In this document: positions 1 to 12,200 of the stretch, in pieces | Position numbering within the stretch: the first letter of the stretch is position 1 | How the letters are laid out: each line of letters opens with the position of its first letter | Assembly: GCF_032854445.1 (NCBI RefSeq) | Contig: NC_088296.1 | Location: forward strand, 3,185,246-3,249,245 | Length of the DNA: 64,000 nucleotides | Reading direction: 5' to 3' | DNA from: Liolophura sinensis | Lineage: Eukaryota; Mollusca; Polyplacophora; Chitonida; Chitonidae | Translations under genes and position numbers: made by a program | The notes under the pieces: generated by a model | Seen by the model: only the letters and a program-made list of their open reading frames with translations | What the model was told of the DNA's origin: nothing | Databases searched by the model: none

Positions 1-226
1 AGTTTTTCTTTTATATCTCAGACAAAAACGTAAAACTTTACGATAATCAATGCCTTCCAAAAGAAATTAGACATCTTAAATGACATCGACCCAATCTTGT
101 TTATGTCGGGCACCAGGTATTTCGTTATGTCCGGAGGCAAGGAAAGGTTTCCGAAGACATGCACGTAGCGCCATCTGGTGGGGCAAGTGCGCAGTGCTGC
201 CGGTAAAGTACAACAACAACGACATC
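1..226 (+). promoter_or_regulatory. LEO1 promoter / 5' UTR region
   Basis: The sequence upstream of the LEO1 ATG has no clear TATA box near the start. An in-frame ATG at 80 exists, but the peptide it would add does not resemble LEO1 proteins, so 227 is preferred. The leader just before the start is CAACAACAACGACATC, an unstructured A/C-rich context ending in a good start (ACATCATGTCG). GCCATCTGGTGG at 170-181 fits a CTCF core site. The transcription start cannot be placed from sequence alone. Confidence 0.45.
170..181 (-). promoter_or_regulatory. CTCF-like core motif in LEO1 leader
   Basis: GCCATCTGGTGG is the exact reverse complement of the degenerate CTCF core CCASYAGRKGGC. It lies 46 bp before the LEO1 start codon. 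A 12-bp degenerate match can occur by chance, so this is a candidate only. Confidence 0.3.
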
Positions 227-281
227 ATGTCGGACAATGAAATGGAGGAAATGTTTGGCAGCGATGCCGGGTCGGAAAATG
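227..281 (+). CDS. LEO1: LEO1 exon 1
   Basis: This exon encodes residues 1-18 plus the first base of Gly19. The donor is AATG|GTGAGG and the exon ends in phase 1. The stop that follows when reading through lies in the intron. Confidence 0.92.
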
Positions 282-3200
282 GTGAGGACGTTTTGTGATT
301 GTTTGCATTTTCATTTCACTTGAATACCAGTTTTTAATCTCAGTTTGATAAATGTGTTTTCAATTATCTAAACAACCCTTGTAGTACTCACATTGTGCCA
401 GTATATCGCGGAAATTGAGCATTTGATAGAGTGCAACATGAAAATTCTAAATGTAATAAGGTTTAACAAAAAATGCTTAAAGACCATTCCATTCGGAGTG
501 AAGGTGTTCTCACGGTCTTATTTTTTAAACAGTTATCTATTCTCTTGGAATTTGCTGGTGACAGGTCGTCAAGATCATTCATTTGTAGATCTCGGGTGCT
601 TCCATGGCTCAGTCGTTTAGCGCGCTAGCGCAGCGTAATGACCCAGGAGTCTCTCACCAATGCGGTCGCTGTGAGTTCAAGTCCAGTTCATGCTGGCTTC
701 CTCTCCGGCCGTACGTGGGAATGTCTGTCAGGAACCTGCGGATAGTCGTGGTTTTCCCCCGGGCTGTGCCACCCACCATAATGCTGGCCGCCGTCGTATA
801 AGTGAAATATTCTTGAGTACGGTGTAAAACACCAATCAAATAAATAAATAAATAAATTTGTAGATCTCCAGCAGTGGGCTTGTCAAACTGCATATAGCTT
901 GTTTTATGTCCCCTAAATCGATTCCCACCATTAAAACGTCGAAAACGGGGAAAAAATGGTAGAATATGGTCATTAAACATCAGAAGATATACTCCACTTC
1001 ACTTGAGCCACCGTTGATGATGTCACGATGGTACATTCGGTGCAGTCATGTGAGGCTTCGCTGTGCGTACAACACAGTAATCACTATAATTGTACAACTA
1101 ATTTCAAGATTATTCCAAATTTGCAGATGGTCTTGGGTTTCCTGGCTTCCTCCCACCATAATGCTGGCTGCCGTCGTATAAGTGAAATATTCTTGAGTAT
1201 GGCGTAAAACACCAATCTGTTAAATAAATAAATAAGATTGTTCCATACCAACTGCAGTAACACAACGTAAGATACTGTAAAGCTACAAATATGGCCTAAA
1301 AAAGCAACAGATTGTACCTTCTCCAACCTACCTGGTCTAGCCCAACCAGCACCTGTAGCCAGGTGCTAAAAGCTCTACCTGTACCTGACCACGTCATCTT
1401 TTTCTTTGTTGTCGCTGATTATGTAATACCTTTCAGCCAGGTAAACACTCTCAAACCCATCCTATAGTTTATTTCTCATCACTGGTATCATTCAAAATAG
1501 AAGTATCTTATGTAACGTGCTGCAACAACATCATCAATCTGATCTTTTTTCTCAAAATGTTTCTTACTTCTAAAAAGGCTGTTTTTGTGTAGTTAGACCA
1601 TAAAATAGAGGTACTCGCGTTCTGTAAGAAGCAAAACATTTTTTTTTCAATTGGGCCAAATATGGCAGCAAGTTTCCACAAGGCTAGGTATTAGATCCTC
1701 ACTTTCGTATCCTCGACTTCCCAACTATGACGAGGTCAGTGCAACAAAAAAGAAGAGATTTGACAAAGATTAACCTAAATTTATGGTAACAGAGTGTGAA
1801 TCTTCAGTGAAATAAATTGTTAGTTACGTGGTAAGTGTGCTATTCTACATATGGAGACTACTGGTTTTTAATTTTGAAAAAATTTTTTGTCACAAATGTA
1901 CATCCTACAGATTGAGAAAATATGGACTAGATCTCACCAAATGCAACCTTCTGTTATGGAGAACATATGAGATTTGCCACATGCAATCCCTAACTATACT
2001 ATAAGCAAATGCTGAAGGACAAGGCTTATCCCAAAATAAAGTCAAACGAAAAAGAAAAGAAAACTCAGAATTTCACTCCTGGTATGCTGAAGTTGTTACT
2101 TGGTTGTTTGAAACAGCAGGCTGGGACACTAACTGTAGGGAGTAGGGGCTGGTTAGCGGCCAGGTCAGTCCACACCTCCCCTGTTAGCTGCCGTCCACGT
2201 GTGTCCAGATTGGATGCCGTACCTGAAGGGCGTTTATGCGAACCCAGACAAAATTAAAAGTGACATTTCTGTGAGTTTCCGATCGCTATTTCTGTTCAAG
2301 CCTTAGTTATTTTTATCATTGATACTTTTTGGTAAAACATAAAAGACTAGCTCGATTATTACTTTTAACGATGTGGAAGGACTGACTGTTCTCATCACTG
2401 CAACTCATCATTCGCAGACTCCACTGCATGGTTCTTTGTGTCATAGCTGGTATTGCTTCACTTGGCTATAAAAAACAAATAGTCTGTGTACTGCAAAATG
2501 ATGCAATTTTTCACAGGTAGTACCATCATTCCAGTTCCAGTTCGTGCCAGACAAACCAGAAGAGAGCAAGTGTGTGTCGTCTACAGTTGCCAGTACATGT
2601 ATGAGAGTGAAAATCAGCTGACGTGTCACTTATACAGGCGCTATTGATGCTGTACACATTTTTCAGGGGTTTAATGCCGCTCCATTATCTGACAAAATAT
2701 TTGTTGTAAAACTGTTTTTCAGGATTCTAATTAAGAATTACAGTACACAAAGTTCACAGTGGACTTGTCACTGCTTTTCAGGGCTTTTTAATACATAATC
2801 CCGATAAGTCTTCCTTGGCATGATGTTACCCGGCCAGGTCTCCACAGCCAACAGGATAGGCACAGGGTCCAACTTTAATGTTCTTTTGTTCACAGATGGA
2901 ACTCGTTAACATAAAATTTTTTAAAAGCCATTTACATACTAAAATACAATAAATATTGTATGTAGGGAAGATTTAGTGTGAAAATTGGCGTTGGGGCTCT
3001 CCTATAAGCTGAGGTTGTTGTTGACATCACATGACAGAGGGCATGACGTCAGTTCATTGAGGAATCTACTTTTCACAATGGGCATCTGGAAAAGGGCGTC
3101 AGCGACGAGTCTAGTGGCCAGCAACTTTAACTCTACAATACCATAAATCAGGGCTTCCTCTGGGTCAGTATCTTTTTTAGCCGGTCACTTTAGCCACTCA

Positions 3201-6200
3201 TCAGATTTTGTAGCAAATGTTATTTTTCTTTAGCCATACTTCCTTAGCGGCTTTGACTTAATCTCTTGTGATCATCATCTGATTGAATGGAAGCAGTATC
3301 CAGGACTCTTGTAGGTCTCCATCTGTAATTTAATTGTTTTTGTCTGCCTCGGTGTAGCTGCTAAAATCAACTTGATCTCGTCCAGCTATATCTGGAGTTT
3401 ATCAAACGTTACATTTAGAACAATTGCCCTCAAAGTAATGGACCAATGCTTGGCGGCATGTTTTTGTTTTTTGAAAGAAAAAATCAATCCTTTTTTCAAC
3501 CTATCTGTATGATCCAAGTGAAATCCTAGAAAAATTGCGAAAACTCTCATGGTAGATTTTGTAAAACCATTGTTTGTTTTTCCTTCAGTAAATAAATTTG
3601 TCGCCAAAAATTTGCATTTTTTCAAAATTTATCGCCATTTCAAAAAATTGTTTTAAATTTCCGACAATGGCAAGTGCCAGAGGAAGCCCTGATAAATCTT
3701 GAGAATTCTATAATCTGTTAACTATACTGCTTGTTTATGTTGATGTTTAAAGTTTCCCCACGTACTGATGTTGATCAAGGTTGGATACAGTCTCTTTGTG
3801 TTCATCAGACGGACTCTTCAAAACAGTCATATGGTCCAAAAATAGAAAGAAAAAAAAGGTTCAAAAATCAAATCTTTTTTATTAAGTCTGTACTTAAACA
3901 GTACCCTGAGTCTTTTACTACTGGAGTCGCCAACAGGAGGATCAACGGAGAAGCAAAGACAAGAAAAAAAACAAAAAACTTAACACTTCCATATGTCTTT
4001 GTGGGAAAATTTGGAGTGGATGTCGCGTTTGTTTACACATGTGCAGTGCAACCAGTTTAGTTGTATTGCTAGGCAACTTGTCTTGTGCGTATATGCACAT
4101 GTGCTTTTGATATGTGGAAGCTTTTCTACAACAAATACCGTCTTGTGTTTGTCATGAAGTCAACTGGAATTTGTAATCTCTTTTTTTAAACAGCTATTAT
4201 TGTGTTTAAGTGCATGAACGTTACTGTATTAAAATCGCAGAAGTTGCTGAAGAGTTACCTCCCTTGTGATGGCATGTTGATTTGAGCTCGTGTTTTTTAG
4301 TGCTAATTAGTGCTGAAAACATTTAGGTATTATAAAAACACAATGGTATTGTTGGATTTTTGGTACAGAGGGACAAAAAATTTAATCAGAAAAGCTGAGA
4401 TGTTTGTAACAAAAACAGGAGGAAAGAGAGCTCTGACAATTTTAAGTAAGTACATTGGCTGGAATTCACAAGAAACATTCTACATTTAATCAGAAAAAGC
4501 TGAAATGCTTGTGATAAAAACGGGAGGAAAGAGAGCTCTGACAATTTTAAGTAAGTACATTGGCTGGAATTCACAAGAAACATTCTACATTTAATCAGAA
4601 AAGCTGAGATGCTTGTGATAAAAACGGGAGGAAAGAGAGCTCTGACAATTTTAAGTAAGTACATTGGCTGGAATTCACAAGAAACATTCTACATTTAATC
4701 AGAAAAGCTGAGATGTTTGTGATAAAAACGGGAGGAAAGAGAGCTCTGACAATTTTAAGTAAGTACATTGGCTGGAATTTACAAGAAACATTCTACATTT
4801 AATCAGAAAAAGCTGAGATGCTTGTGATAAAAACGGGAGGAAAGAGAGCTCTGACAATTTTAAGTAAGTACATTGGCTGGAATTCACAAGAAACATTCTA
4901 CATTCAATCAGAAAAGCTGAGATGCTTGTAACAAAAAACGGGAGGAAAGAGAGCTCTGACAATTTTAAGTAAGTACATTGGCTGGAATTTACAAGAAACA
5001 TTCTACATTTAATCAGAAAAAGCTGAGATGCTTGTGATAAAAACGGGAGGAAAGACAGCTCTGACAATTTTAAGTAAGTACATTGGCTGGAATTCACAAG
5101 AAACATTCTACATTCAATCAGAAAAGCTGAGATGCTTGTGATAAAAACGGGAGGAAAGAGAGCTCTGACAATTTTAAGTAAGTACACTGGCTGGAATTTT
5201 GGGGTTTTCAGCAAAAAAAAATTTGCTGAATTTTGGTACAGGAAAACAGTATGAATTTGTGCCTGTATTTTGCCGCTGACTTGTCAACATGGAAGCAGAC
5301 ACAGCCACTGATTTGTACGCAATATTTATTTAAGGCCTATGGGACATAGGAATAAACTAAACACCACAGAAATCAATGGCTGATAATTTTTTTATGGTCT
5401 CAGATTTATTTGCAAACCATACGCTATAAAGGCTCAAGCAATTCACCTCCAAAGCCTTCAAAATTTGTGTTATTAAACAAAGGTAAGAAACTTATTAACC
5501 TTTTTGTGGTATATGGATTATTGTGACTGGTGTAATTAACTAGTATAAAGGTATTCCCACAGTGTCAAGTGATTACTGCAAAGTAAAACTTCAATCAATC
5601 AGTCAGACTATAACAACATCCCTGCTGTATGGTGTGGATGTCACTATTATATTCCTTTCATATTATGTGCACAGAAACAGCTTAAAACAGCTTAAATCCA
5701 GCGGAAGTGGGCCCCAGACCCCCGATATTGCTGGTCAGATTTGCCTTGCTGCTCTCGCCAACAATTTTTCTGAAAAATCAGATAAGGACTCTACAAAAAT
5801 TTCTGGATCCTTCCCTGTTGATAACAAAAATACCGTATATTTCTAGAGCCTAGGTGACTAGGTTAATTTCTGACACTTGAAACTCGGAGAGCATCTACAT
5901 TTGGAAGACATTGAAAAGATTTTTATGTTTGGCTCCTGTTATGTCTTGTCTTTCAAGAGGAAGCTTTGTCTGCATCAACATGTTTAATAAGTGAGGCGGT
6001 TACTTCATTTTTGAGGGGATGTGTGGGGCCCAATATGATTGCACTCCGCACATTTGCCCAGGTCATCTTTTACCTGCGGTGGGACCTTCACCAGGATGTT
6101 TAAAGTGTATTGTGGGGCACCACAATGATGCAAAGGTGTAAGCTAGTTCATCTGTGCAAATCTTTTGTGAATTTTCTTATCATTGTATCTTTACAGGCAG

Positions 6201-9200
6201 TGCAAAAAGTGGCGGGAGCAGCCCAGCTGGCAGTGGGTCACCGGGTGGTAGTTCTAGAAGCGGGTCCCCAGTGGGCAGTGCAAGAAGTGGGTCTCCAGAT
6301 GGAAGCTCTAGAAGCGGGTCCCCAGGAGGCAGTGCAAGAAGTGGCTCCCCAGCTGGTAGTGCCAGAAGTGGGTCTCCAGCTGGTAGCGCCAGAAGTGGAT
6401 CCCCAGCTGGTAGTGCAAGAAGTGGGTCCCCAGCAGGTAGTGCAAGAAGTGGGTCCCCAGCTGGTAGTGCAAGAAGTGGGTCCTCAGCAGGCAGTGCAAG
6501 AAGTGGTTCCCCAGCTGGTAGTGCCAGAAGTGGCTCCCCAGCAGGAAGTGCAAGAAGTGGCTCCCCAGCTGGTAGTGCCAGAAGTGGCTCCCCAGCAGGC
6601 AGTGCAAGAAGTGGCTCCCCAGCTGGTAGTGCCAGAAGTGGCTCCCCAGCTGGTAGTGCCAGAAGTGGCTCCCCAGCTGGTAGTGCCCGTAGTAGAAGTG
6701 GCTCCCCAGCTGGTAGTGTTAGAAGTGGTTCTCCAGCTGGTAGTGCCCGTAGCAGAAGTGGGTCTCCAGCTGGTAGTGCCCGTAGCAGGAGTGAGTCCCC
6801 GGTTGGTAGTGCCCGTAGTAGAAGCGGGTCCCCAGCTGGTAGTGCCCGTAGTAGAAGCGGATCCCCGGCTGGTAGTGCCCATAGCAGAAGTAGGTCTCCG
6901 GCTGGTAGTGCCCGTAGCAGAAGTAGGTCCCCAGCTGGTAGTGCCCGTAGCAAGAGTAGGTCCCCAGCTGGTAGTGCCCGCAGCAGAAGTGGATCTCCGG
7001 CAGGTAGTGCGCGTAGCAGAAGTGGTTCCCCAGCAGGTAGTGCCCATAGCAGAAGTGGGTCCCCAGCTGGAAGTGCCCGTAGCAGGAGTGGATCCCCTGC
7101 TGGAAGTGCTCGTAGTAGGAGTGGATCTCCAGCCGGTAGTGCCAAAAGTGGGTCCCCGACTGAAAAGGAAAGGAAACTATCGACAGGTATTTGGTTTCAC
7201 TTCACTCACAGTATTTGGCTAAATTAACCAGGCCAGTGAGATATGATACAGGAATTCAGGTTCCTCTTTTACAAAACTTCATAAATTAGTTTTACGTATG
7301 TTGTAAATGCCGTCTTATGGCACTATAATCCACACAACTTTTATGAAACAAAGCTACAAGAAATATGTTACGAAGTTTGGCCACAGCTTGAAGCCCAGAC
7401 TCAAGGCAAATATTTATTTTAGGCACTTGATGAATGGCAATGGCGTTCTCCTGGATCTAAATGGCTTAATTCCCAAATAAACACATGAATACAGAAACAA
7501 ATAAATACTATATTAGTTTATAGACAAAGAGTTGAGCATGCTTCATTGCAGAAACGCAATTTAGTCATTCCACTTATAATTTTCGTATCAAGCATGAGTG
7601 TAATGTTACTGTAAAGTACTGTTATTCGATGAAATTTATTTTGCGTGGATTTTCTCCAAAAAATCTTAAAACTGTTTAATTTTTCCTCAGTTGTTATGAT
7701 ATGGACGAAATTACTCAGGCACGTCAAACAGGTATTATCAAGGGTGGCTTTAATCCTCCTTTGTTTCCTGCGGTGTGGCTAATCCTCGTGACCTGGGTCA
7801 GGGATTAAAACAATGGGGTATGGATTATCACTACGTAAGAAGATTACTTTCGTACCTACCGTGAGCAGTACTCAAACAGGTGTCACTTCTTTTCGAAGAA
7901 TTGATGAGTACTTTTCAACACCTGGCAAAGTGACCTTTCACCTTTCGAGCAGTTCAACGCAAAACAAATGAATTCACCATTATCGGCGCCAGTCACTCAT
8001 TCTTTATCAAGCAACGTGAGCAGTATTCAAAGAGGTGTCACTTCTTTTGCACCTTTGATGAGCAAATGGCAAAGTGATCTATCACCTTTCGAGCAGTTCA
8101 ACGCAAAGCAGAAGAATCCAGTATTATCAGCGCCAGTTATTCATTCTTTATCAAGATGTTTTCGGTTTTAATCGTCCTCTGTAACCGATTAGAAACAGCT
8201 AATAGTGAAGTAGCTGTCAAACGGCCATCATGTTGTTATCCAGAATCACAATTTGAAGCTTACTCAATCGGATAGAATGTATCAAAGCAACGTTCATTGG
8301 AAGCCAGCACGTGCTCCTAATTTTCCCTCTGCTGTTAAAATTTAGTTGGCCCACTGTGCTGACAGGAGTTGTGATAAAGATTTCACTTCATCAATACTAC
8401 GGGTACCTGTAATATATCATTCAGTATTTAATGCACCAAAATTCAGTACTTCACAGTGTTCCGAAATTGTTATTTTTTGGGGGAGATGGGGAAGGGCAAG
8501 GGAGATAATCCTTACCACTCCTTACTTGATAGGATTAGAATTCATGTTTGTTCTGTTACACACCAACCACCACTAGCATGATACATGCGTCTGTTTCCTT
8601 CTGGGTGATTGGCAGAAGGTGGCTCTCCTCGCAGTGGTCACGGTAAAGATGGGAGGGACTCTGAGGAGGAGATCAAGAAATCAAAGCCCAGGAAAATAGT
8701 GAGCGACGATGAAAGTGGGGATGAAAAGATGGATGTGGGATCGGACGACGAAACCAAAGTTGAGGGTAAGTCTGCCCGACTGTGACCCAACGTGATGAAC
8801 CATCACACCAGTAAGATGACACACTCCAAAACAAGGCCTCATTCAAAACCTGTTTGACAACAGTTATCTGTCATTTTCTGAGTTTTTGATTCACCTTTGT
8901 TGACTAGACATGGGTGTTTGATTTTTTTGTTGTAATTTAAGAATTTAAGCAATATAAATTTGTTTAAATCTGGGAGCAGTTTTCAAAATGATTCAATCTG
9001 GGATAGCTTTCAAAATGATTGTTCGGAGTGCCTTTAAGTGTTAATTTGCGTTTTTTATTTAGCCACCGTGGACAATCTGTTTGGTGATGCCGATGATATC
9101 AGTTCCGCATCAGAGGCGGAAGGAGAAGGGGGAGATAACTCTCAAAGGCAGACGGATGAGCAGGTAAATGTAAGCTTTGGTTAAACGCTGAATATGGTCC

Positions 9201-12200
9201 CACTGGTCTGTACAACAATAAGCAAAATGGAAACTTCATGCTCAGCAGGCTAAAACTGTTTTAGGTTTACAAGGTTGTCTCCCTTTGAGAAAAAAGTAAG
9301 TTTCTTGTCCAGTGTTCTTTGTAACCAACAATAAAACAGCGCTGTTGATTCAAGAGACTATCTCAAAGCTTGTAAGTAAACATTTTAGTCATGGTAAGTT
9401 TTGGTATGTTAAAATTGCTTCATTCTATGCAGATACCAGCCCCGATAGCACAGTTGGTAGAGCATCCACTTCGGGTCAGAGGGATCCTGGGTCGAGTCAC
9501 ACCTAAAACTTTAAAGTAGGAAGTTGTAACTTCCTCGCTTGACATTCAGCATGAAGGAGATACTGCCTTGACTGGTTGACCTGTATAGTATAATGGGTCG
9601 GATGGGGCGCTTTCTCGCCTTACCGAAGCCAGTCATCGGTAGCGATTTACATATCAAAGTCTTTTACCTCATAAATCAACATTTGGCTTAGCTATTCACA
9701 GGGTTGCAATTGCCTCCCATAGTACATGGATTGACAAATGCAGTGTGCAATTTGCATACCAATGAAATAGCTGCTTCCAGTAGTGGTTAGTCACTGACTA
9801 AGCCTGAAGCAGCTCCTACGTGCAAAACTTTCTTGTGTTAGTCAGGTGAATTTTTTGCTGCTATACTTCAATATTTTTTTGACGTAGTTAACGATGACTC
9901 AGTTAAAATAAGTGGCTGAATACAACATGCAGATCTGAGTTTTGTGAAATAGGTCACGCATGAGAGGGAGATCTTAGTGGGTATAGATTCATGATTAACT
10001 CATTTGCTACCACAACGTCATACAGCCCTCGCTGCCGCAACCCTGATCACCGCTTGGTCCTCGGCAGGCCACAGCAGAAATACAGTTTTGGGCTAAAAAA
10101 TTCGAAGTTTTTGTTCCATTATTTTTGGATAATTCCACCGTCAGATATTCAGTGGCAGTTGGTATTTTTGTTCTGTGAAGCATGTAAATATAAAATTAAT
10201 CACTTTATTAGAACAATGTATCTCTCGATTTGAGTAAAATGCGTTTCCATAGTTCGCGTTCGTTGTTGTTACCGGTACATTTTCTGATAGTTCAGGTTCG
10301 CATCTCTTGTTAATTCTTGAGCGTAGTTGACCTAAAGTTAATTTGTCTTTGTCAGGAGACTCTTCTATGTCACTGCTAACATCTGAAACCGAAATATCCG
10401 AATTGAAATCCTCTCAAATGTCTTTATTCATAAAGCCTTCGAAATTGTCGTCTGTACTCTAGTCCGCCATTTCGGCAAACGCCTCAGCGAAAGTCGTCGA
10501 ATCTTCTCCACATTTTTTCGCGCCTTTTTATCGCTTGCAACCAATGTAAATCTACGAACACCTCTCGGGTGGCTTCCATAGGGTCTAATAAGGAAGTATT
10601 TGATTGGTTTAGCTCCCTAAAAATCCCAATTTCCGTGCAAAAATAGACCAGTCAGAGACAGTGTTTTATGCGGCTGAAGCCACTCGCGGGGAAACAAGGT
10701 GCCCCAAGGACCAAGGGTATGGTTAGGCTGCAGCTTAAGCCGCTTCCGGGAGCGAATGAGTTAACTCACTTGGTTGGCTAAATAATAGATCTGACTTGAT
10801 GTGCATGATTTATCTCCCCTGGTGTGTGACAGTAGAGTTGCCTCTCCTGTTTCAGATGGAGCCAGCTGAGGAGCCAGAGGAAGAACCGCCGGAGACAAGG
10901 ATAGAGGTGGAGATTCCCCGCATCAACACCAAGCTCAACCGTGCCGTGCACTTTGTCAAGTTACCCAACTTCCTCAGTGTGGAAACAAGGTGAGTTATCA
11001 GTCATTCTGAGGTAGCTGTGGGAAGGCTTTACAGTGATCAGTCATTCTGAGGTGGCTGTGGAAAAGCTTTACAGTGATCAGTCATTCTGAGGTGGCTGTG
11101 GGAAAGCTTTACAGTGATCAGTCATTCTGAGGTGGCTGTGGGAAGGCTTTACAGTGATCAGTCATTCTGAGGTGGCTGTGGGAAAGCTTTACAGTGATAA
11201 GTCATTCTGAGGTGGCTGTGGGAAAGCTTTACAGTGATCAGTCATTCAGAGGTGGCTGTGGGAAAGCTTTACAGTGATCAGTCATTCTGAGGTGGCTGTG
11301 GGAAAGCTTTACAGTGATCAGTCATACTGAGGTGGCTGTGGGAAAGCTTTACAGTGATCAGTCATTCTGAGGTGGCTGTGGGAAAGCTTTACAGTGATCA
11401 GTCATTCTGAGGTGGCTGTGGGAAAGCTTTACAGTGATCAGTCATTCTGAGGTGGCTGTGGGAAGGCTTACAGTGATCACTCATTCTGAGGTGGCTGTGG
11501 GAAAGCTTTACAGTGATCAGTAATTCTGAGGTGGCTGTGGGAAAGCTGTACATCGGTCAGTCATTCTGAGGTGGCTGTGGGAGAGCTTTACAGTGATCGG
11601 TCATTCCGAGGTGGCTGTGGGAAAGCTTTACAGTGATCACTCATTCTGAGGTGGCTGTTGGAAAGCTTTACAGTGATCAGTCATTCTGAGGAGGCTGTTG
11701 GAAAGCTTTACAGTGATCAGTCTTTCTGAGGTGGCTGTGGGAAAGCTATATAGTGATCAGTCATTCTGAGGTAGCTGTGGGAAAGCTTTACAGTGATCAG
11801 TCATTCTGAGGTGGCTGTGGGAAAGCTTTACAGTGATCACTCATTCTGAGGAGGCTGTTGGAAAGCTTTACAGTGATCAGTCATTCTGAGGTGGCTGTGG
11901 GAAAGCTTTACAGTGATCAGACATTCTGAGGTGGCTGTGGGAAAGCTTTACAGTGATCAGTCATTCTGAGGTGGCTGTGGGAAGGCTTTACAGTGATCAG
12001 TCATTCTGAGGTGGCTATGGGAAAGCTTTACAGTGATCAGACATTCTGAGGTGGCTATGGGAAAGCTTTACAGTGATCAGTCATTCTGAGGTGGCTGTTG
12101 GAAAGCTTTACAGTGATCAGACATTCTGAGGTGGCTGTGGGAAAGCTTTACAGTGATCAGTCATTCTGAGGTGGCTGTTGGAAAGCTTTACAGTAATGTC

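Larger units (their letters stand above)
282..6196 (+). other. LEO1 intron 1: content
   Basis: This 5.9 kb intron contains two SINE-A copies, a hAT-like element (3149-3691) and the 105-bp array (4383-5201). The rest (roughly 1250-3140, 3700-4380, 5210-6190) is AT-rich sequence in which I see no gene or named repeat. Confidence 0.7.

Noticed and set aside
594-700. Functional tRNA genes at the SINE heads
   Set aside because: A- and B-box-like sequences are present, but the cloverleaf stems are not maintained and each is followed by a conserved SINE body and tail. I saw no stand-alone tRNA.
4386-5214. Antisense repetitive proteins with [15 protein letters not shown]
   Set aside because: They are produced by the 105-bp array, whose period is near a multiple of three. 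There is no start context, signal or family similarity.
6180-7145. 321-residue antisense open frame with [11 protein letters not shown] repeats
   Set aside because: It is the mirror of the GSPAGSARS repeat in LEO1 exon 2. The repeat has no stop-forming triplets in several frames. The + frame starting at 6110 is rejected for the same reason.
10993-12195. CRISPR array
   Set aside because: The 40-bp units are contiguous with no unique spacers, and the setting is an animal intron. The same applies to all other arrays in the window.
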